From positions 30,740-94,739 of the forward strand of contig CACJRM010000005.1 of NCBI GenBank assembly GCA_902595805.1: a stretch of DNA of 64,000 nt, in the 5' to 3' direction. The stretch is from an uncultured Alphaproteobacteria bacterium. GTDB lineage: Bacteria; Pseudomonadota; Alphaproteobacteria; HIMB59; GCA-002718135. How positions within the stretch are numbered: position 1 is the first letter of the stretch; each line of letters begins with the position of its first letter. Shown piece after piece: positions 39,249 through 49,796 of this stretch. A program made the position numbers and the translations under genes. The notes under the pieces are model-generated. The model had not been told where the DNA came from, ran no database searches, and was given only the letters and a program-made list of their open reading frames with translations.

Positions 39249-40183
39249 ATATCAGAAGTAATATTTAAGTATTTTTTTTTTCTAGTTTGAACTAATTCAT
39301 CTATTGAAAATTGTTTAAGTTCATTAATAAAGTTAATAATCTTATCTTTTAAAATTTGTGCTTGTTTTTCTGGATGTCTATGTGCACCTCCATATGGTTC
39401 AGGAATAATTTCATCAATAATATTAAATTTTTTGCAATCAATTGAGGTTAATTTTAAAGTTTTAGCTGCTTCTTGAGAGAATTCTGTATTTCTCCATAAA
39501 ATTGATGCACAACCTTCAGGAGAAATAACAGAGTATATTGAATGTTCTAACATTAAAACTCTATCTGATGTAGCTATTCCAATTGCTCCTCCCGATCCAC
39601 CTTCTCCAATAATTATTGAAATTGTTGGAATTCTTGCCTTTAGAAAATAAAGTATAGATGAAGCTATTGATTCAGATTGTCCTCTTTCCTCTGCATCCTT
39701 ACCAGGAAATGCTCCAGCAGTATCAACAAAAGAAATAATAGGCAATTTAAATTTTTCAGCCAATATTAATAGTCTTTGAACTTTTCTATATCCTTCCGGT
39801 TTAGCCATTCCAAAATTGTGTTTAATTCTTGATTCCATTGTATTACCTTTTTCTGTACCTATAAAAAAAACAGAAAAATTATTTATTCTAGCTAATCCAC
39901 CAAGAATTGCAGTATCATCAGCATATTTTTTATCTCCATGCAAATAAACAACATTCTCAAAAATATTTTCAATATAATCTAAAGTATGTGGTCTTTCTGG
40001 GTGTCGAGAAACTTGAACTTTTTGCCATGGATTCAAATTAGAATAAATTTTTTTATATAATTCTTTTTTTTCATCTTCTAATTTTTTAATTTTCTCATAG
40101 TTTAATTCTTTGTTTTCAATTAATTGGTTTAATAAATTTTCGATTTTGTCTATTCCTTTTTCAAATTCAAAATATTTAATCAT
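39245..40183 (-). CDS. accA: Acetyl-CoA carboxylase carboxyltransferase subunit alpha
   Basis: Alpha half of the carboxyltransferase that makes malonyl-CoA for fatty acid synthesis. The 312 residues include a helical N-terminus ([22 protein letters not shown]), [99 protein letters not shown]. It converges with secA, overlapping by four bases, and overlaps the upstream helical-repeat gene by four. Confidence 0.97.
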   Translation of the reverse strand: MIKYFEFEKGIDKIENLLNQLIENKELNYEKIKKLEDEKKELYKKIYSNLNPWQKVQVSRHPERPHTLDYIENIFENVVYLHGDKKYADDTAILGGLARINNFSVFFIGTEKGNTMESRIKHNFGMAKPEGYRKVQRLLILAEKFKLPIISFVDTAGAFPGKDAEERGQSESIASSILYFLKARIPTISIIIGEGGSGGAIGIATSDRVLMLEHSIYSVISPEGCASILWRNTEFSQEAAKTLKLTSIDCKKFNIIDEIIPEPYGGAHRHPEKQAQILKDKIINFINELKQFSIDELVQTRKKKYLNITSDI

Positions 40184-41934
40184 ATTATAAAATTATAACT
40201 TTTAAATACTTCTAAAACCAAATCTCTAAAAAGCTCTCCATTATTGTATAGCAGATAACCTTTAAGTAATAATTTAAGATGTTCAGGATGTATATTATTC
40301 CATTCCTTACCTTCTAATGAAAGAAGTGAGTAAAAGAGAAATTTTTCACTATTATCATTTAAAATACTATTATTTATTTCATTAAAGAGGAAAATAGAGG
40401 GCATTGATCTATCATCAAATAATTTATCTAAATTAATATTTGTATTAAAGGTGAGATCCAAATTCATCACAGATTTTAAAACAAACAATAATTCTTCATT
40501 TTTGTTTTCTTCATCTTCTATATACTTATTCAAAGTAATATTTATTGAACTTATAAATGAATCAAGATTATTAGAGAAATACAGATCTAGTAAAACTCTT
40601 GTATATACACTTTTTGAGTCTATTTGCTTCGCATTCTCATATAAATCTAACCAAGAAATTGCACTTTCATAATTATCATTAAAAATATAAGCGGTAGCTA
40701 TTTGAGGAGCAAAAACTATATTTTCAGAAGTGACTTCAATTGAACTCAGCATATTATTTGACAGTTTATAAGCTATTTCTTCTAAATTATTTTTTTTAGC
40801 AAATTCCCAAAATTGAATTAAAATATTTAATCGATCGTTAGGAAAAATTTGAATATTTACCAATTGATATAAAAAAGCCATACTAAGCTGGATATTATTA
40901 GAAAATGAATCCAATGTATTCATTGAATTATTTAATTGTTCTGAATTAAAATCAGCAGACATATACAACGCGGCTAAACTATCAACTGTAATAAGATTAT
41001 CCAAAAAACTTTGATTTGCTGCTTTAATTCTTAAATCAATGGGAGAAGATTGATTAAGAATAATAGGTATTGAAAGATTTTTTTTATCAAGATTATAAAA
41101 TTCATCTGAAAAAGGAAGTTCTGCTATCCTTGTCATAGCGCTATATAAAAATATTAAATTAAAATTTATGTCTTTATTATTTATTTCCTTATCAACAACT
41201 AATTGGTCTGATGTATTAGTTAAAAGTGAAAATAAATGTTGATAATAATTATCTGGATTATTTTCTGAATCTAATAAGATAGAATTTAATAAACTAGCTT
41301 CAGATTGATTATCTTGTAAAATTAAACAGAATATATCAAGTTTTTCTAAAAAGAAATATTCTAACTTTATATTTGAATTCAAATCATCTTTAAAATTACA
41401 TGCTTCATTTAATTGAAAAGTTGATAAAAGATAATTTATTTTTATTCCTGTATAGAAATCAAAATTTTGATCATTTGGTAATTCATATTTTTGAATTATT
41501 TCATAAGCTTTATTAATATGTCCAATTGAATTTAAATAATTCAATAATAAAAAAAATATTTCTCTATCTTGATTTATTTCTAAATTGAATTGAACATTTT
41601 CTAGAACTTTAATCATCTCCTTTTGTAAAGTTTTTGAATTAATTTTTTGAAGCTTATCAAAATAATTTTTTAAATCATTAGTTTCACTTTTATAAATGAA
41701 AATATCTTTTTTAATTTCAATTTCCTTTTCTTCGACTTCACTATTTTCAATTACTTCTGTTTCACTTGAAACTTCAACTTCAATCTTCTCTTCAACTTTA
41801 AGATTATCTAAAACCATTTGATCCAAACTTTTACTATCGTGTAGATTAATTACCTCTACTTCGTTGTTGTTCTCATCATTTGCAAAAATAGAATTTGAAA
41901 AAAAAATAAATAAAATAATTAAAATAAATTTCAT
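40180..41934 (-). CDS. Exported helical-repeat protein of unknown function
   Basis: 584 residues with a Sec signal peptide (MKFILIILFIFFSNSIFAND, cleavage near 18). Next is an acidic Glu/Val-rich segment (about 25-75) and a long alpha-helical body whose spacing of aromatic and Leu residues suggests TPR-like repeats (for example FLLLNYLNSIGHINKAYEIIQKYEL and AISWLDLYENAKQIDSKS). I cannot name a family. It probably works in the periplasm as a scaffold. It is translationally coupled to a 42-residue membrane protein upstream (ATGA overlap) and to accA downstream, and the aroK-aroB cluster diverges from it, a neighbourhood shared by other alphaproteobacteria. Confidence 0.75.
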   Translation of the reverse strand: MKFILIILFIFFSNSIFANDENNNEVEVINLHDSKSLDQMVLDNLKVEEKIEVEVSSETEVIENSEVEEKEIEIKKDIFIYKSETNDLKNYFDKLQKINSKTLQKEMIKVLENVQFNLEINQDREIFFLLLNYLNSIGHINKAYEIIQKYELPNDQNFDFYTGIKINYLLSTFQLNEACNFKDDLNSNIKLEYFFLEKLDIFCLILQDNQSEASLLNSILLDSENNPDNYYQHLFSLLTNTSDQLVVDKEINNKDINFNLIFLYSAMTRIAELPFSDEFYNLDKKNLSIPIILNQSSPIDLRIKAANQSFLDNLITVDSLAALYMSADFNSEQLNNSMNTLDSFSNNIQLSMAFLYQLVNIQIFPNDRLNILIQFWEFAKKNNLEEIAYKLSNNMLSSIEVTSENIVFAPQIATAYIFNDNYESAISWLDLYENAKQIDSKSVYTRVLLDLYFSNNLDSFISSINITLNKYIEDEENKNEELLFVLKSVMNLDLTFNTNINLDKLFDDRSMPSIFLFNEINNSILNDNSEKFLFYSLLSLEGKEWNNIHPEHLKLLLKGYLLYNNGELFRDLVLEVFKSYNFII

Positions 41935-42059
41935 TTTATATCTAATTTGAATTTTTCTGTAATAACATTAGAAGGTGCAGGTATATCAATCATATAAAGC
42001 GATATAAAAAGGATTATTGTTAGTATTGCAAAAAAATATATAATGTATCTAGTTTTCAT
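41931..42059 (-). CDS. Small single-span membrane protein (42 residues)
   Basis: Minus-strand reading frame starting ATG at 42059 and ending in a TGA that overlaps the ATG of the 584-residue gene (ATGA). The product is a short basic head (MKTR), one hydrophobic helix (about residues 5-26, YIIYFFAILTIILFISLYMI) and a short exported tail beginning DIPAPSNVITEKF. The 'IPAPS' tail after a membrane helix is a pattern I associate with short proteins at this locus in other alphaproteobacteria, from memory only. It is likely co-translated with the periplasmic helical-repeat protein and may anchor it. Confidence 0.6.
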   Translation of the reverse strand: MKTRYIIYFFAILTIILFISLYMIDIPAPSNVITEKFKLDIK

Positions 42060-42157
42060 ATATGCTAATAAAAAATCACTATTATATGTTTTTACCGTTT
42101 TTTTAAGTTTTTTCTAATTTCAACAAAAATTTGTCAAGAATAAGAAATAGTTATAAT

Positions 42158-42694
42158 ATGTTCGATCTAACTAAGATTAAAAAGAAAAATATTTGTCTTA
42201 TCGGCCTTATGGGGTCAGGTAAATCAATAATTGGAAAAGAATTGAGCAAGTATCTTGATTTAAGGTTTTTCGATAGTGATAAAGCAATTGAAGATGAGAC
42301 AAAAAAAAGTATTAATTCGATATTCCAAGAAGAAGGAGAGCTCTATTTCAGAAATTTAGAAGAAAGAATATGTTTGGAATTATTAAGATATGAGAATTGT
42401 ATAATATCTTTGGGGGGTGGAAGTATAATTAATTCAAAGATTAGAGAGTCAATAAAAAAAAATTCTTACTCAATCTATCTAAATGTAAATATAAAAAATT
42501 TGTTAATTAGAGTGAAAAAATCAAATAAAAGACCTTTGTTATATCAAAATAAAAACAATGAAGAAATTTTGACAAATCTCTTTAAAGATAGGCAAAAATT
42601 TTATGAAAAAGCTGATTTTATTGTAAATAATAATAATGATAAATATAAAGTTATAAATGAAATTAAAAATAAACTTAGATCATATGCAAAGTGA
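42158..42694 (+). CDS. aroK: Shikimate kinase
   Basis: Phosphorylates shikimate in aromatic amino acid synthesis. From ATG 42158 it is 178 residues. P-loop ICLIGLMGSGKSIIGKELSKYL, the substrate-binding DLRFFDSDKAIEDETKKSINSIFQEEGELYFRNLEERI, the IISLGGGSII loop and the lid ..KRPLL are visible. A TTG nine codons upstream also opens the frame but adds an unusual basic tail, so ATG is preferred. It overlaps aroB. Confidence 0.95.
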   Translation: MFDLTKIKKKNICLIGLMGSGKSIIGKELSKYLDLRFFDSDKAIEDETKKSINSIFQEEGELYFRNLEERICLELLRYENCIISLGGGSIINSKIRESIKKNSYSIYLNVNIKNLLIRVKKSNKRPLLYQNKNNEEILTNLFKDRQKFYEKADFIVNNNNDKYKVINEIKNKLRSYAK

Positions 42695-43751
42695 ATTCAT
42701 TATAAAAAATAAAAAATTAGCAACATCAATATTAATAAAAAAAAATTATATTGCTAATTTTATAAAAGAAATTGCCAAAAAAAATGAACTTGTATTTTGT
42801 GTTATAGATTCAAAAATTAAAACTAACTTAAATATAAGTAAGCAAAAAAACTTAAAATTTATATATATAAAATGTGGAGAGACTATTAAAACAATTGATG
42901 GATATAGAATTCTTACAGATAAACTTATTAAAAATAATATAAATAGAAAATCTGTGATTATTGCAATTGGCGGAGGTACGTTAGGCGATTTGACTGGATT
43001 TGTTGCAAGTACTCTATTAAGAGGATTAAATTTTTATCTTATACCTACAACACTTTTGGCACAAGTAGATAGCTCGATTGGAGGTAAGAATGGAATTAAT
43101 ACTTTTTATGGAAAAAATTTACTTGGAACTTTTTATCAACCAAAAAAAGTCTTAATTGATATTGCTATTTTAAATAGTTTACCAAAAAAAGAAATAAAAG
43201 CGGGTTATGCAGAAATTATTAAACACGCTTTAATAAAAGATTATTCATTTTTTTGTTGGTTAGAAGAAAATTCAAGTAAACTATTTAAATTAAATAAATC
43301 TGTTTTAGAAAAAGCAATCTATGAATCAATAATGATAAAGCTTTTTTATGTAAAAAATGATGAAAAAGAGTTTTTGTCAAACAAAAACTCACGGGCAATG
43401 TTAAATTTTGGACACACGATAGGACACGCTATAGAGAGTTATTATAAATATAGAAAATTTAATCATGGTGAAGCAATTGCTGTCGGTATGGTTACAGAAG
43501 CTAAAATATCAAATTATCTTGGCTTATTATCGAATAATGAATTAGAGAGAATTATTAAACATTTTAAAAAATATGAACTTAAAATATATGATAAAGTATT
43601 AAATAATAAGATACTGATAGAATTTTTATCCAAAGATAAAAAAAATTCACTAAATAATATAAATTTTTCATTAATTAACAAAATTGGTAGTTCAATTTTT
43701 TATAAAAAATTGAATAAAAATAAAATTTATAAAATTTTACAAAATATTTAA
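42684..43751 (+). CDS. aroB: 3-dehydroquinate synthase
   Basis: NAD+-dependent cyclisation of DAHP in the shikimate pathway. From ATG 42684 it is 355 residues; an in-frame ATG at 42657 would add nine residues deeper inside aroK. Motifs are AIGGGTLGDLTGFVASTLLRGLNFYLIPTTLLAQVDSSIGGKNGIN, LLGTFYQPKKVLID, KAGYAEIIKHALI, ARAMLNFGHTIGHAIE-type (here SRAMLNFGHTIGHAIESY) and FNHGEAIAVGM with zinc-binding Glu and His residues. The adjacent order aroK-aroB is standard. Confidence 0.96.
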   Translation: MQSEFIIKNKKLATSILIKKNYIANFIKEIAKKNELVFCVIDSKIKTNLNISKQKNLKFIYIKCGETIKTIDGYRILTDKLIKNNINRKSVIIAIGGGTLGDLTGFVASTLLRGLNFYLIPTTLLAQVDSSIGGKNGINTFYGKNLLGTFYQPKKVLIDIAILNSLPKKEIKAGYAEIIKHALIKDYSFFCWLEENSSKLFKLNKSVLEKAIYESIMIKLFYVKNDEKEFLSNKNSRAMLNFGHTIGHAIESYYKYRKFNHGEAIAVGMVTEAKISNYLGLLSNNELERIIKHFKKYELKIYDKVLNNKILIEFLSKDKKNSLNNINFSLINKIGSSIFYKKLNKNKIYKILQNI

Positions 43752-44998
43752 TGACAAGTCTTTTTCTTCTAATATTATTAGTAATCCTTGTAATTCTATC
43801 TGGTTTTTTATCAGGATCAGAGACTGCAATAACTGCAACTTCTAAAGCGAGAATACTTTATAAGAAAAAAAAGGGTAGTAAAAGAGCAGAGTATGTTCTC
43901 GATCTGCTTAATAAAAAAGATAATGTTATATCTACTTTACTACTATCTAATAACTTAGTTAATATTCTTGCATCTTCTTTAGCTACTGCATTTTTCTATG
44001 ATATTTTTGGGGTAGAAGGTATTTTTTATGCAACACTAATAATGACAGTTGTAATAGTAATATTCGCTGAAGTTCTACCTAAAACTTATGCTATAAATAG
44101 ACCAAATAGAACTGCATTATTAATTTCCCCAATTATTTATTATTTAAACAAAGTTTTATTTATTTTTGTATTTATAATTAATTTAATAGTCAGACTAATT
44201 TTTAGAAAAAATGATACTGATATAAAAAATAAAGATATTCAATCTGAAGAAGAATTAAAAGGTGTTATAGATCTTTACAAAACTTCAAACCCGGATTACG
44301 AGCAAGAAAAAGATATGCTACAAAGTATATTACAATTAAACGATATAACTGTTGAAGAAATTTTTACACATAGGAAAAATATCTACTCAATAGACACATC
44401 TTTAAAGACTAAAGAAATAATAAATAAAATTAATAATTCAAGGTATACTCGAATTCCATTTTGGAAAGATAATCCTGAAAATATTATAGGTTTATTAAAC
44501 GTTAGAGCTTTGAATATTGATTTAAAAAATCACAATGAATCTAAGGAAATTATTTTTGATAAAATTTCAAATCCCTGGTTTATTCCTGAAACAACAAATC
44601 TGCTAGAACAGTTGGTTGAATTTAAAAAAAGAAAAGAGCACTTAGCTTTTGTGGTTGATGAATTTGGTGAGTTACTTGGATTAATAACATTAGAAGATAT
44701 TATTGAAGAAATCGTTGGTGAAATAGTTGATGAAATTGATGTGCCAGAAAATGATTTTAAACTTAATAATTATGGAAAAGTGATAATTAATGGAGAAAAA
44801 AATATTAGAGATTTATATAAAAGTTTTGATTTAGACCCGCCAGAAATAGAATCATCAACTATAGCTGGTTATATTTTAGATATATCAAAAAAAATACCTT
44901 CTTATGGAGAGACTTTTAAGGATAACTTTTTTAACTACAAAGTTTTATCACATTCAAAAAAACAAATATCTAAGGTTGAAATCACAAAAATTAACTAA
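43751..44998 (+). CDS. CorC/HlyC-family membrane protein (DUF21 and CBS domains)
   Basis: 415 residues. The N-terminal DUF21 domain has about four membrane spans (ILLVILVILSGFLSGSETAITATSKARI first). It is followed by a paired CBS domain with HRKNIYSIDTS and LAFVVDEFGELLGLITLEDIIEEIVGEIVDEID, and a C-terminal CorC/HlyC domain (VIINGEKNIRDLYKSFDLDPPEIESSTIAGYILD). Such proteins act in magnesium or cobalt homeostasis, probably as exporters related to CNNM/MpfA. Its start shares one base with the aroB stop; it sits in the conserved aroK-aroB-corC-bolA order. Confidence 0.93.
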   Translation: MTSLFLLILLVILVILSGFLSGSETAITATSKARILYKKKKGSKRAEYVLDLLNKKDNVISTLLLSNNLVNILASSLATAFFYDIFGVEGIFYATLIMTVVIVIFAEVLPKTYAINRPNRTALLISPIIYYLNKVLFIFVFIINLIVRLIFRKNDTDIKNKDIQSEEELKGVIDLYKTSNPDYEQEKDMLQSILQLNDITVEEIFTHRKNIYSIDTSLKTKEIINKINNSRYTRIPFWKDNPENIIGLLNVRALNIDLKNHNESKEIIFDKISNPWFIPETTNLLEQLVEFKKRKEHLAFVVDEFGELLGLITLEDIIEEIVGEIVDEIDVPENDFKLNNYGKVIINGEKNIRDLYKSFDLDPPEIESSTIAGYILDISKKIPSYGETFKDNFFNYKVLSHSKKQISKVEITKIN

Positions 44999-45245
44999 TT
45001 TTAATTTCTAAAGAATGTAAACCACTGTTAAATTCTTCTTTAAGCAAACTATTAATAATTCTGTGAATATTTAATCTATTAAATGGAGAATTATCTTTAT
45101 TCGTCAAGATTATCTTAATATGAGTTTCGCCACTACCGGTAAAATTATTATGCCCTTTATGCAAATTTGAATTGTCAACAATTTCTAATAAAAAATTGTC
45201 AAATTTATTTGATAAAATTTTATTAATTCTTTGCTTACGATTCAT
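44991..45245 (-). CDS. bolA: BolA family protein
   Basis: 84 residues with the BolA core: LEIVDNSNLHKGHNNFTGSGETHIKIILTNKDNSPFNRLNIHRIINSLLKEEF, ending in GLHSLEIKIS. BolA proteins pair with monothiol glutaredoxins in iron-sulfur trafficking or regulate envelope genes; the His near the SGETH block and the C-terminal His are the cluster ligands in relatives. It is antisense to its neighbours, overlapping the corC-like 3' end by eight bases, as in many alphaproteobacteria. Confidence 0.93.
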   Translation of the reverse strand: MNRKQRINKILSNKFDNFLLEIVDNSNLHKGHNNFTGSGETHIKIILTNKDNSPFNRLNIHRIINSLLKEEFNSGLHSLEIKIS

Positions 45246-45268
45246 TATTTTTAAACTATATATTACGT

Positions 45269-45856
45269 GTGGGTAAACATAAAATAGATATTAATAAAAA
45301 TAGTCTTTCTTGGGAAAAAACATTTTTTAGAAAATGTGATAACAAAGATTGTAATAGCGAAGGTAAGTTTAAAGCACCAAAATCTAGAGTTTTGTTAAAT
45401 CAATATTATTATTTTTGTATGGAACATATTAAGGAATACAATAAGTCATGGGATTTTTATAAAGGATTATCAGTTAATGAAATTGAGAATTCAATGAGAG
45501 AAGATATAATTTGGAACAGGCCATCTTGGCCATTAAAGGGAAATTATCACAAAGTAATGGATCAAATTAATAATTTTTTTAACGAAGAAATGAACGATTT
45601 AAATCCAAATGAACGAGAGAATAATTACTTCAAAAATAAGCTTGTTGATGAAAATCTTACAAAAGAAGAAAGTAAAGCTCTATCATTATTCAATTTAGAT
45701 CTACCATTGAAATTGGATAAAATTAAAAAAACTTACAAAAAACTAGTGAAAATTTTTCACCCTGATGTAAATGGTAACGATAAAAAAGCAGAAGAAAAGT
45801 TTAAGGAAATAAATAACTCATACAAAATACTTTTAAAAAAATTTAAAAATGACTGA
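45269..45856 (+). CDS. DnaJ-domain protein of the bolA-cobS cluster
   Basis: 195 residues from a GTG start. The N-terminal part has a Cys pattern (FFRKCDNKDCNSEGKFKAPKSRVLLNQYYYFCMEHIKEYNKSWDFYKG) that could bind zinc. The C-terminal J domain reads LFNLDLPLKLDKIKKTYKKLVKIFHPDVNGNDKKAEEKFKEINNSYKILLKKF, with the Hsp70-stimulating HPD intact. This architecture upstream of cobS is typical in alphaproteobacteria. It may bring Hsp70 to the CobST machine; that is inference. It overlaps cobS by eight bases. Confidence 0.9.
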   Translation: MGKHKIDINKNSLSWEKTFFRKCDNKDCNSEGKFKAPKSRVLLNQYYYFCMEHIKEYNKSWDFYKGLSVNEIENSMREDIIWNRPSWPLKGNYHKVMDQINNFFNEEMNDLNPNERENNYFKNKLVDENLTKEESKALSLFNLDLPLKLDKIKKTYKKLVKIFHPDVNGNDKKAEEKFKEINNSYKILLKKFKND

Positions 45857-46832
45857 TAAAAAAAATATAGAAATATCTCCTAGTATTAAAATTGATCCCA
45901 AAGAAATATTTGGGGTTTCCTGTGAGTTTGAGGTTTATAAATTTAAAGAAAAAAATGAATACGTACCAGAAATAGATCAAACATATATTTTTGATCCAGC
46001 TACAACACTTTCAATACTTGCCGGTTTTTCTTCTAATAGAAGAGTTTTGATTCAAGGTTACCATGGTACTGGTAAATCTACTCATATCGAACAAGTAGCA
46101 GCCAGACTTAATTGGCCATGTATTAGAATTAATTTAGATAGTCACATCAGTAGAATAGATTTGATTGGCAAAGATGCTATAGTACTCAAAGATAATAAAC
46201 AGGTGACAGAGTTTCAGGATGGCATACTTCCTTGGTCATACAAAAATCCTGTAGCTTTAGTGTTTGATGAGTATGATGCAGGGAGACCTGATGTAATGTT
46301 TGTAATTCAACGTATTTTAGAGTCAGAAGGTAAATTAACTCTACTGGATCAATCAAGAGTAATCAAACCCCATAAATTTTTTAGGTTGTTTGCTACAGCA
46401 AACACTGTTGGTCTTGGTGATACATCTGGTTTGTATCATGGTACTCAACAAATAAACCAAGGTCAAATGGATAGATGGAATATCGTATCAACCTTAAATT
46501 ACCTTAGTAACGAGCAAGAAATAAATATTATCTTAAGTAAAGTAAAAAAACTTAGTAATAAGAATGGCAAAGACATCGTTAAATGCATGGTAGCAACTGC
46601 AGATCTTTCAAGATCAGGATTCATTAATGGTGATATTTCAACTGTTATGAGTCCAAGAACTGTATTGACTTGGGCAGAAAATTATCTTCTATTCAATGAT
46701 ATAGAGTATTCTTTTAAACTATCTTTTTTAAATAGATGCGATGAAATGGAAAGATCTATCTTACAGGAATATTTTCAAAGGTCATTTGGAATTGATATTA
46801 CTGATGCTAAGGTAGCTAATGTCAAAGAATAG
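45849..46832 (+). CDS. cobS: CobS-like AAA+ ATPase
   Basis: 327 residues. MoxR-type AAA+ domain with the Walker [45 protein letters not shown] near 73-115, Walker [24 protein letters not shown], sensor [33 protein letters not shown]. This is the family annotated as cobaltochelatase subunit CobS. In cobalamin producers CobS, CobT and CobN insert cobalt into hydrogenobyrinate diamide. No CobN or other cob genes lie here, so a different client is quite possible. It overlaps cobT by 14 bases. Confidence 0.93.
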   Translation: MTDKKNIEISPSIKIDPKEIFGVSCEFEVYKFKEKNEYVPEIDQTYIFDPATTLSILAGFSSNRRVLIQGYHGTGKSTHIEQVAARLNWPCIRINLDSHISRIDLIGKDAIVLKDNKQVTEFQDGILPWSYKNPVALVFDEYDAGRPDVMFVIQRILESEGKLTLLDQSRVIKPHKFFRLFATANTVGLGDTSGLYHGTQQINQGQMDRWNIVSTLNYLSNEQEINIILSKVKKLSNKNGKDIVKCMVATADLSRSGFINGDISTVMSPRTVLTWAENYLLFNDIEYSFKLSFLNRCDEMERSILQEYFQRSFGIDITDAKVANVKE

Positions 46833-48600
46833 CGAAATTATTGAAGATTTTAAAAAGTCATTAAGTGCTACAATAAAATCAATAGGTAAAAAAGAAGATA
46901 TAGAGATTAATTTTGTTAAAGAAAATCCTTCAATTATTGGTAATACTATAAATCTAACTGAACCAAAAATTGAAAATTTTAAAAATAACCTAGAATATTT
47001 AAGAGCTGAAGCGGACTCTTTTGCATTAGAGTTCAGATTACATTCAAAAGAGATACATCAAAACTTTTTAAATCAAGATGAGTTATCAAACGAAATAATA
47101 AATGTTTTGGAACAAGCACGAGTAGAAGCTATAGGTAGTAGTGAATTCAAGGGAATACAAAAAAATCTAAAGAAAAAGTATATTAAAGATCTTAAAATTG
47201 GAAATACTAAGAAAGATCAAAATTTATTAATTAAAGCATTTAAAAACGTAGCATTTGAAGAAATTGTTGGTGTAGATTTAGGTGAAATTAATAGTAGTTT
47301 TAAAAGTATTGTAAAAGAAAAATTAAAAAAGGATTATTCAAACTTTTTTATAGATCTAAAGAAATATCTACAAGATCAGGAAAAATATACATCTACTATA
47401 GTTGAAAAACTAGATGAAATTGGATTGCTTAATAACAGTGTAAACAATACTCAGAATGAAGATATTAATCAAAATGATGAAGATCAAGATAATGAAAATG
47501 AAAAAAATGATGAACAAAAAAATGATGAACAAACTGAGTCAAATATTGAAATGCAAACAAGTGAAACAGCTATTGAGCAGTCAGTTTCATTAGAAGAAAA
47601 TGACGATATGGGAGAAGAAAGTGGAGATACTGAACTAGATTACTTACCAGATAGAAAAATTTTAGAAAATTTAGAGAATTATAAAGTTTATGATTATAAT
47701 TTTGATGAAATTATTAACGCTGAAGAACTTTGTGATATCAAAGAATTAGAGAAACTTAGAAGAAATCTTGATCAACAAGTGTTTTCTTTTCAACCACTAA
47801 TTGTTAAAATTGCCAATAGACTACAAAGAAAACTTTTAGCTCAGCAAAATCGTCATTGGGATTTTAATATGGAAGAAGGTTTTCTTGATACATCAAGATT
47901 AGCTAAAATCATTGCTAATCCAAATAATAAATTAAGCTACAAAATAGAAAAGGAAATTGAATTTAAAGATACTATTGTGAGTCTTCTAATTGATAATTCT
48001 GGTTCAATGAGAGGCAGACCAATTACGGTTGCAGCCCTTTGTTCAGATATTTTAGCAAAAACATTGGAAAGATGCTTAATTAAATCTGAAATATTAGGGT
48101 TTACAACCAAAGCTTGGAAGGGAGGTAACTCTAGAGAAAAATGGATCAAAAATGGAAAGCCTTCTAATCCAGGCAGATTAAATGATCTAAGACATATTAT
48201 CTATAAATCTGCAGACTCACCATGGAGGAGATCAAAGAAAAATTTGGGCTTATTATTGAAAGAGGGAATTTTGAAGGAAAATGTCGATGGAGAAGCTTTA
48301 TCATGGGCCTATAATAGATTATCTTTTCGAAAGGAAAAAAGAAAAATTCTTATTGTTATAAGTGATGGTGCTCCAGTTGATGACTCAACACTTTCTGTTA
48401 ATCCAGGTAATTATCTAGAAAAAAATTTAAGAGATATAATTGGTGAAATTGAAAAAAAAGATGAAATTGAATTAATTGCCATAGGAATTGGGCATGATGT
48501 TTCTAGATACTATAGTAAGGCTGTAACAATAATGGATGTCGATCAGTTAGGTGAAGTATTACTAAATCAATTATCTGCTACTTTTCATTTAGGTAATTAA
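46819..48600 (+). CDS. cobT: CobT-like VWA protein
   Basis: 593 residues. N-terminal helical part, then an Asn/Asp/Glu/Gln-rich acidic linker (about 205-275, including a doubled KNDEQ), then the C-terminal von Willebrand A domain with [39 protein letters not shown], the [16 protein letters not shown] segment and [15 protein letters not shown]. CobT pairs with CobS as chelatase-type AAA+ motor and MIDAS adaptor. It converges on tgt, overlapping by four bases. Confidence 0.93.
   Translation: MSKNSEIIEDFKKSLSATIKSIGKKEDIEINFVKENPSIIGNTINLTEPKIENFKNNLEYLRAEADSFALEFRLHSKEIHQNFLNQDELSNEIINVLEQARVEAIGSSEFKGIQKNLKKKYIKDLKIGNTKKDQNLLIKAFKNVAFEEIVGVDLGEINSSFKSIVKEKLKKDYSNFFIDLKKYLQDQEKYTSTIVEKLDEIGLLNNSVNNTQNEDINQNDEDQDNENEKNDEQKNDEQTESNIEMQTSETAIEQSVSLEENDDMGEESGDTELDYLPDRKILENLENYKVYDYNFDEIINAEELCDIKELEKLRRNLDQQVFSFQPLIVKIANRLQRKLLAQQNRHWDFNMEEGFLDTSRLAKIIANPNNKLSYKIEKEIEFKDTIVSLLIDNSGSMRGRPITVAALCSDILAKTLERCLIKSEILGFTTKAWKGGNSREKWIKNGKPSNPGRLNDLRHIIYKSADSPWRRSKKNLGLLLKEGILKENVDGEALSWAYNRLSFRKEKRKILIVISDGAPVDDSTLSVNPGNYLEKNLRDIIGEIEKKDEIELIAIGIGHDVSRYYSKAVTIMDVDQLGEVLLNQLSATFHLGN
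47503..47532 (+). repeat. 15-base tandem repeat in the CobT acidic linker
   Basis: Two perfect copies of aaaaatgatgaacaa, back to back, coding KNDEQ twice. In-frame, so it changes linker length only. Confidence 0.8.
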
Positions 48601-49796
48601 GAATTTAACCATTTCTTTTTTGCATTATCAAAATCATTGTTATCAATTGAGCTCCTAATGTCTTTCATGAGATTATTCATAAAATATATATTATGATTAG
48701 TAAGCAATTGTAATCCTAGTAATTCTTGTGCAGAAAAAAGGTGATATAAATATGCCAGTGTAAAGTTCTTACAGGTATAGCAATTACACTCATTATCTAT
48801 TGGGTTTAAATTATTTTTATATTTAACATTTTTTAAGTTTATTTTTCCCTGTTTACCTTTAACTAAAGCTGATCCGTGTCTAGCAATTCTAGTTGGGCTT
48901 ACACAATCAAATGTATCAATTCCACCTGCAACAAAATCCCATATATCCCTTGGATCACCTATACCTAGTAAATGTACTGGACGAGTATTATCTAATTTAG
49001 AAGAAGTAAAATGAACTATATCTTTCATTTCATCTTTATTTGATCCTAAACTTCCACCAATAGCAATTCCAAAAGTGTTGATTTTTTTTGTATTAAATTC
49101 AATGCTTTCTTCTCTTAAATCTCTATAAATCCCTCCTTGAATAATACCATACATTTCTTGTCTACCAGCTGAGCCATTTTTAGGATTATAATTAAGTTTA
49201 GAGTTAAATGCATTAATAGATCTTAAAGACCATCTATGACTTCTTAACATAGAATCAGATGTGTATATTTTATCTACATTATAGGGAGTACATTCATCAA
49301 AAACTAAGATGAAATCTGATCCAAGATTTCTTTGGACCTCTATTGATTTTTCAGGAGATAAAATATGAGTAGAACCATCTATATATGACTTGAATAATGC
49401 GCCCTCTTCACTCAAATTTATTAAAGTTTTTTTGTTTTTTGAATTTGTTTTTCGCCCTTTTATTTCATCGGCAACTGACCCATGTCCAAGAGAAAAAATT
49501 TGAAATCCACCACTATCTGTTAACATAGGTCCATCCCAACCCGTAAATTTATGAAGACCTCCGTGTTGAGCTATTAGTTCACTACCTGGCTGAAGCATTA
49601 GATGGTATGTATTGGATAGTATAATTTGTGTATTATTTTTTTTTGCTTCAAGTGTAGTAAAAGATTTTAGTGCAGCTTTTGTTGCACAAAAAATAAATGC
49701 TGGAGTTTCAATATCACCATGTGGTGTAGAAATTTTTCCTGTTCTTGCTTTATTATTTTTATTTGTTTTTTTAACTTTCCAAGAAAAGTCAGTCAT
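48597..49796 (-). CDS. tgt: tRNA-guanine transglycosylase (queuosine pathway)
   Basis: Exchanges G34 of GUN-anticodon tRNAs for a queuosine precursor base. From ATG 49796 it is 399 residues (a TTG five codons upstream is less likely). Catalytic blocks are [65 protein letters not shown] and the zinc site [18 protein letters not shown]...NH. The substrate loop is [11 protein letters not shown] where preQ1-using enzymes have GGLAVGEPKEDM, so the pocket is altered. It overlaps the yhhQ-type transporter gene by eight bases. Confidence 0.95.
   Translation of the reverse strand: MTDFSWKVKKTNKNNKARTGKISTPHGDIETPAFIFCATKAALKSFTTLEAKKNNTQIILSNTYHLMLQPGSELIAQHGGLHKFTGWDGPMLTDSGGFQIFSLGHGSVADEIKGRKTNSKNKKTLINLSEEGALFKSYIDGSTHILSPEKSIEVQRNLGSDFILVFDECTPYNVDKIYTSDSMLRSHRWSLRSINAFNSKLNYNPKNGSAGRQEMYGIIQGGIYRDLREESIEFNTKKINTFGIAIGGSLGSNKDEMKDIVHFTSSKLDNTRPVHLLGIGDPRDIWDFVAGGIDTFDCVSPTRIARHGSALVKGKQGKINLKNVKYKNNLNPIDNECNCYTCKNFTLAYLYHLFSAQELLGLQLLTNHNIYFMNNLMKDIRSSIDNNDFDNAKKKWLNS

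Noticed and set aside
42131..42157. TTG start for aroK
   Set aside because: Adds a basic nonconserved tail; ATG 42158 gives normal length.
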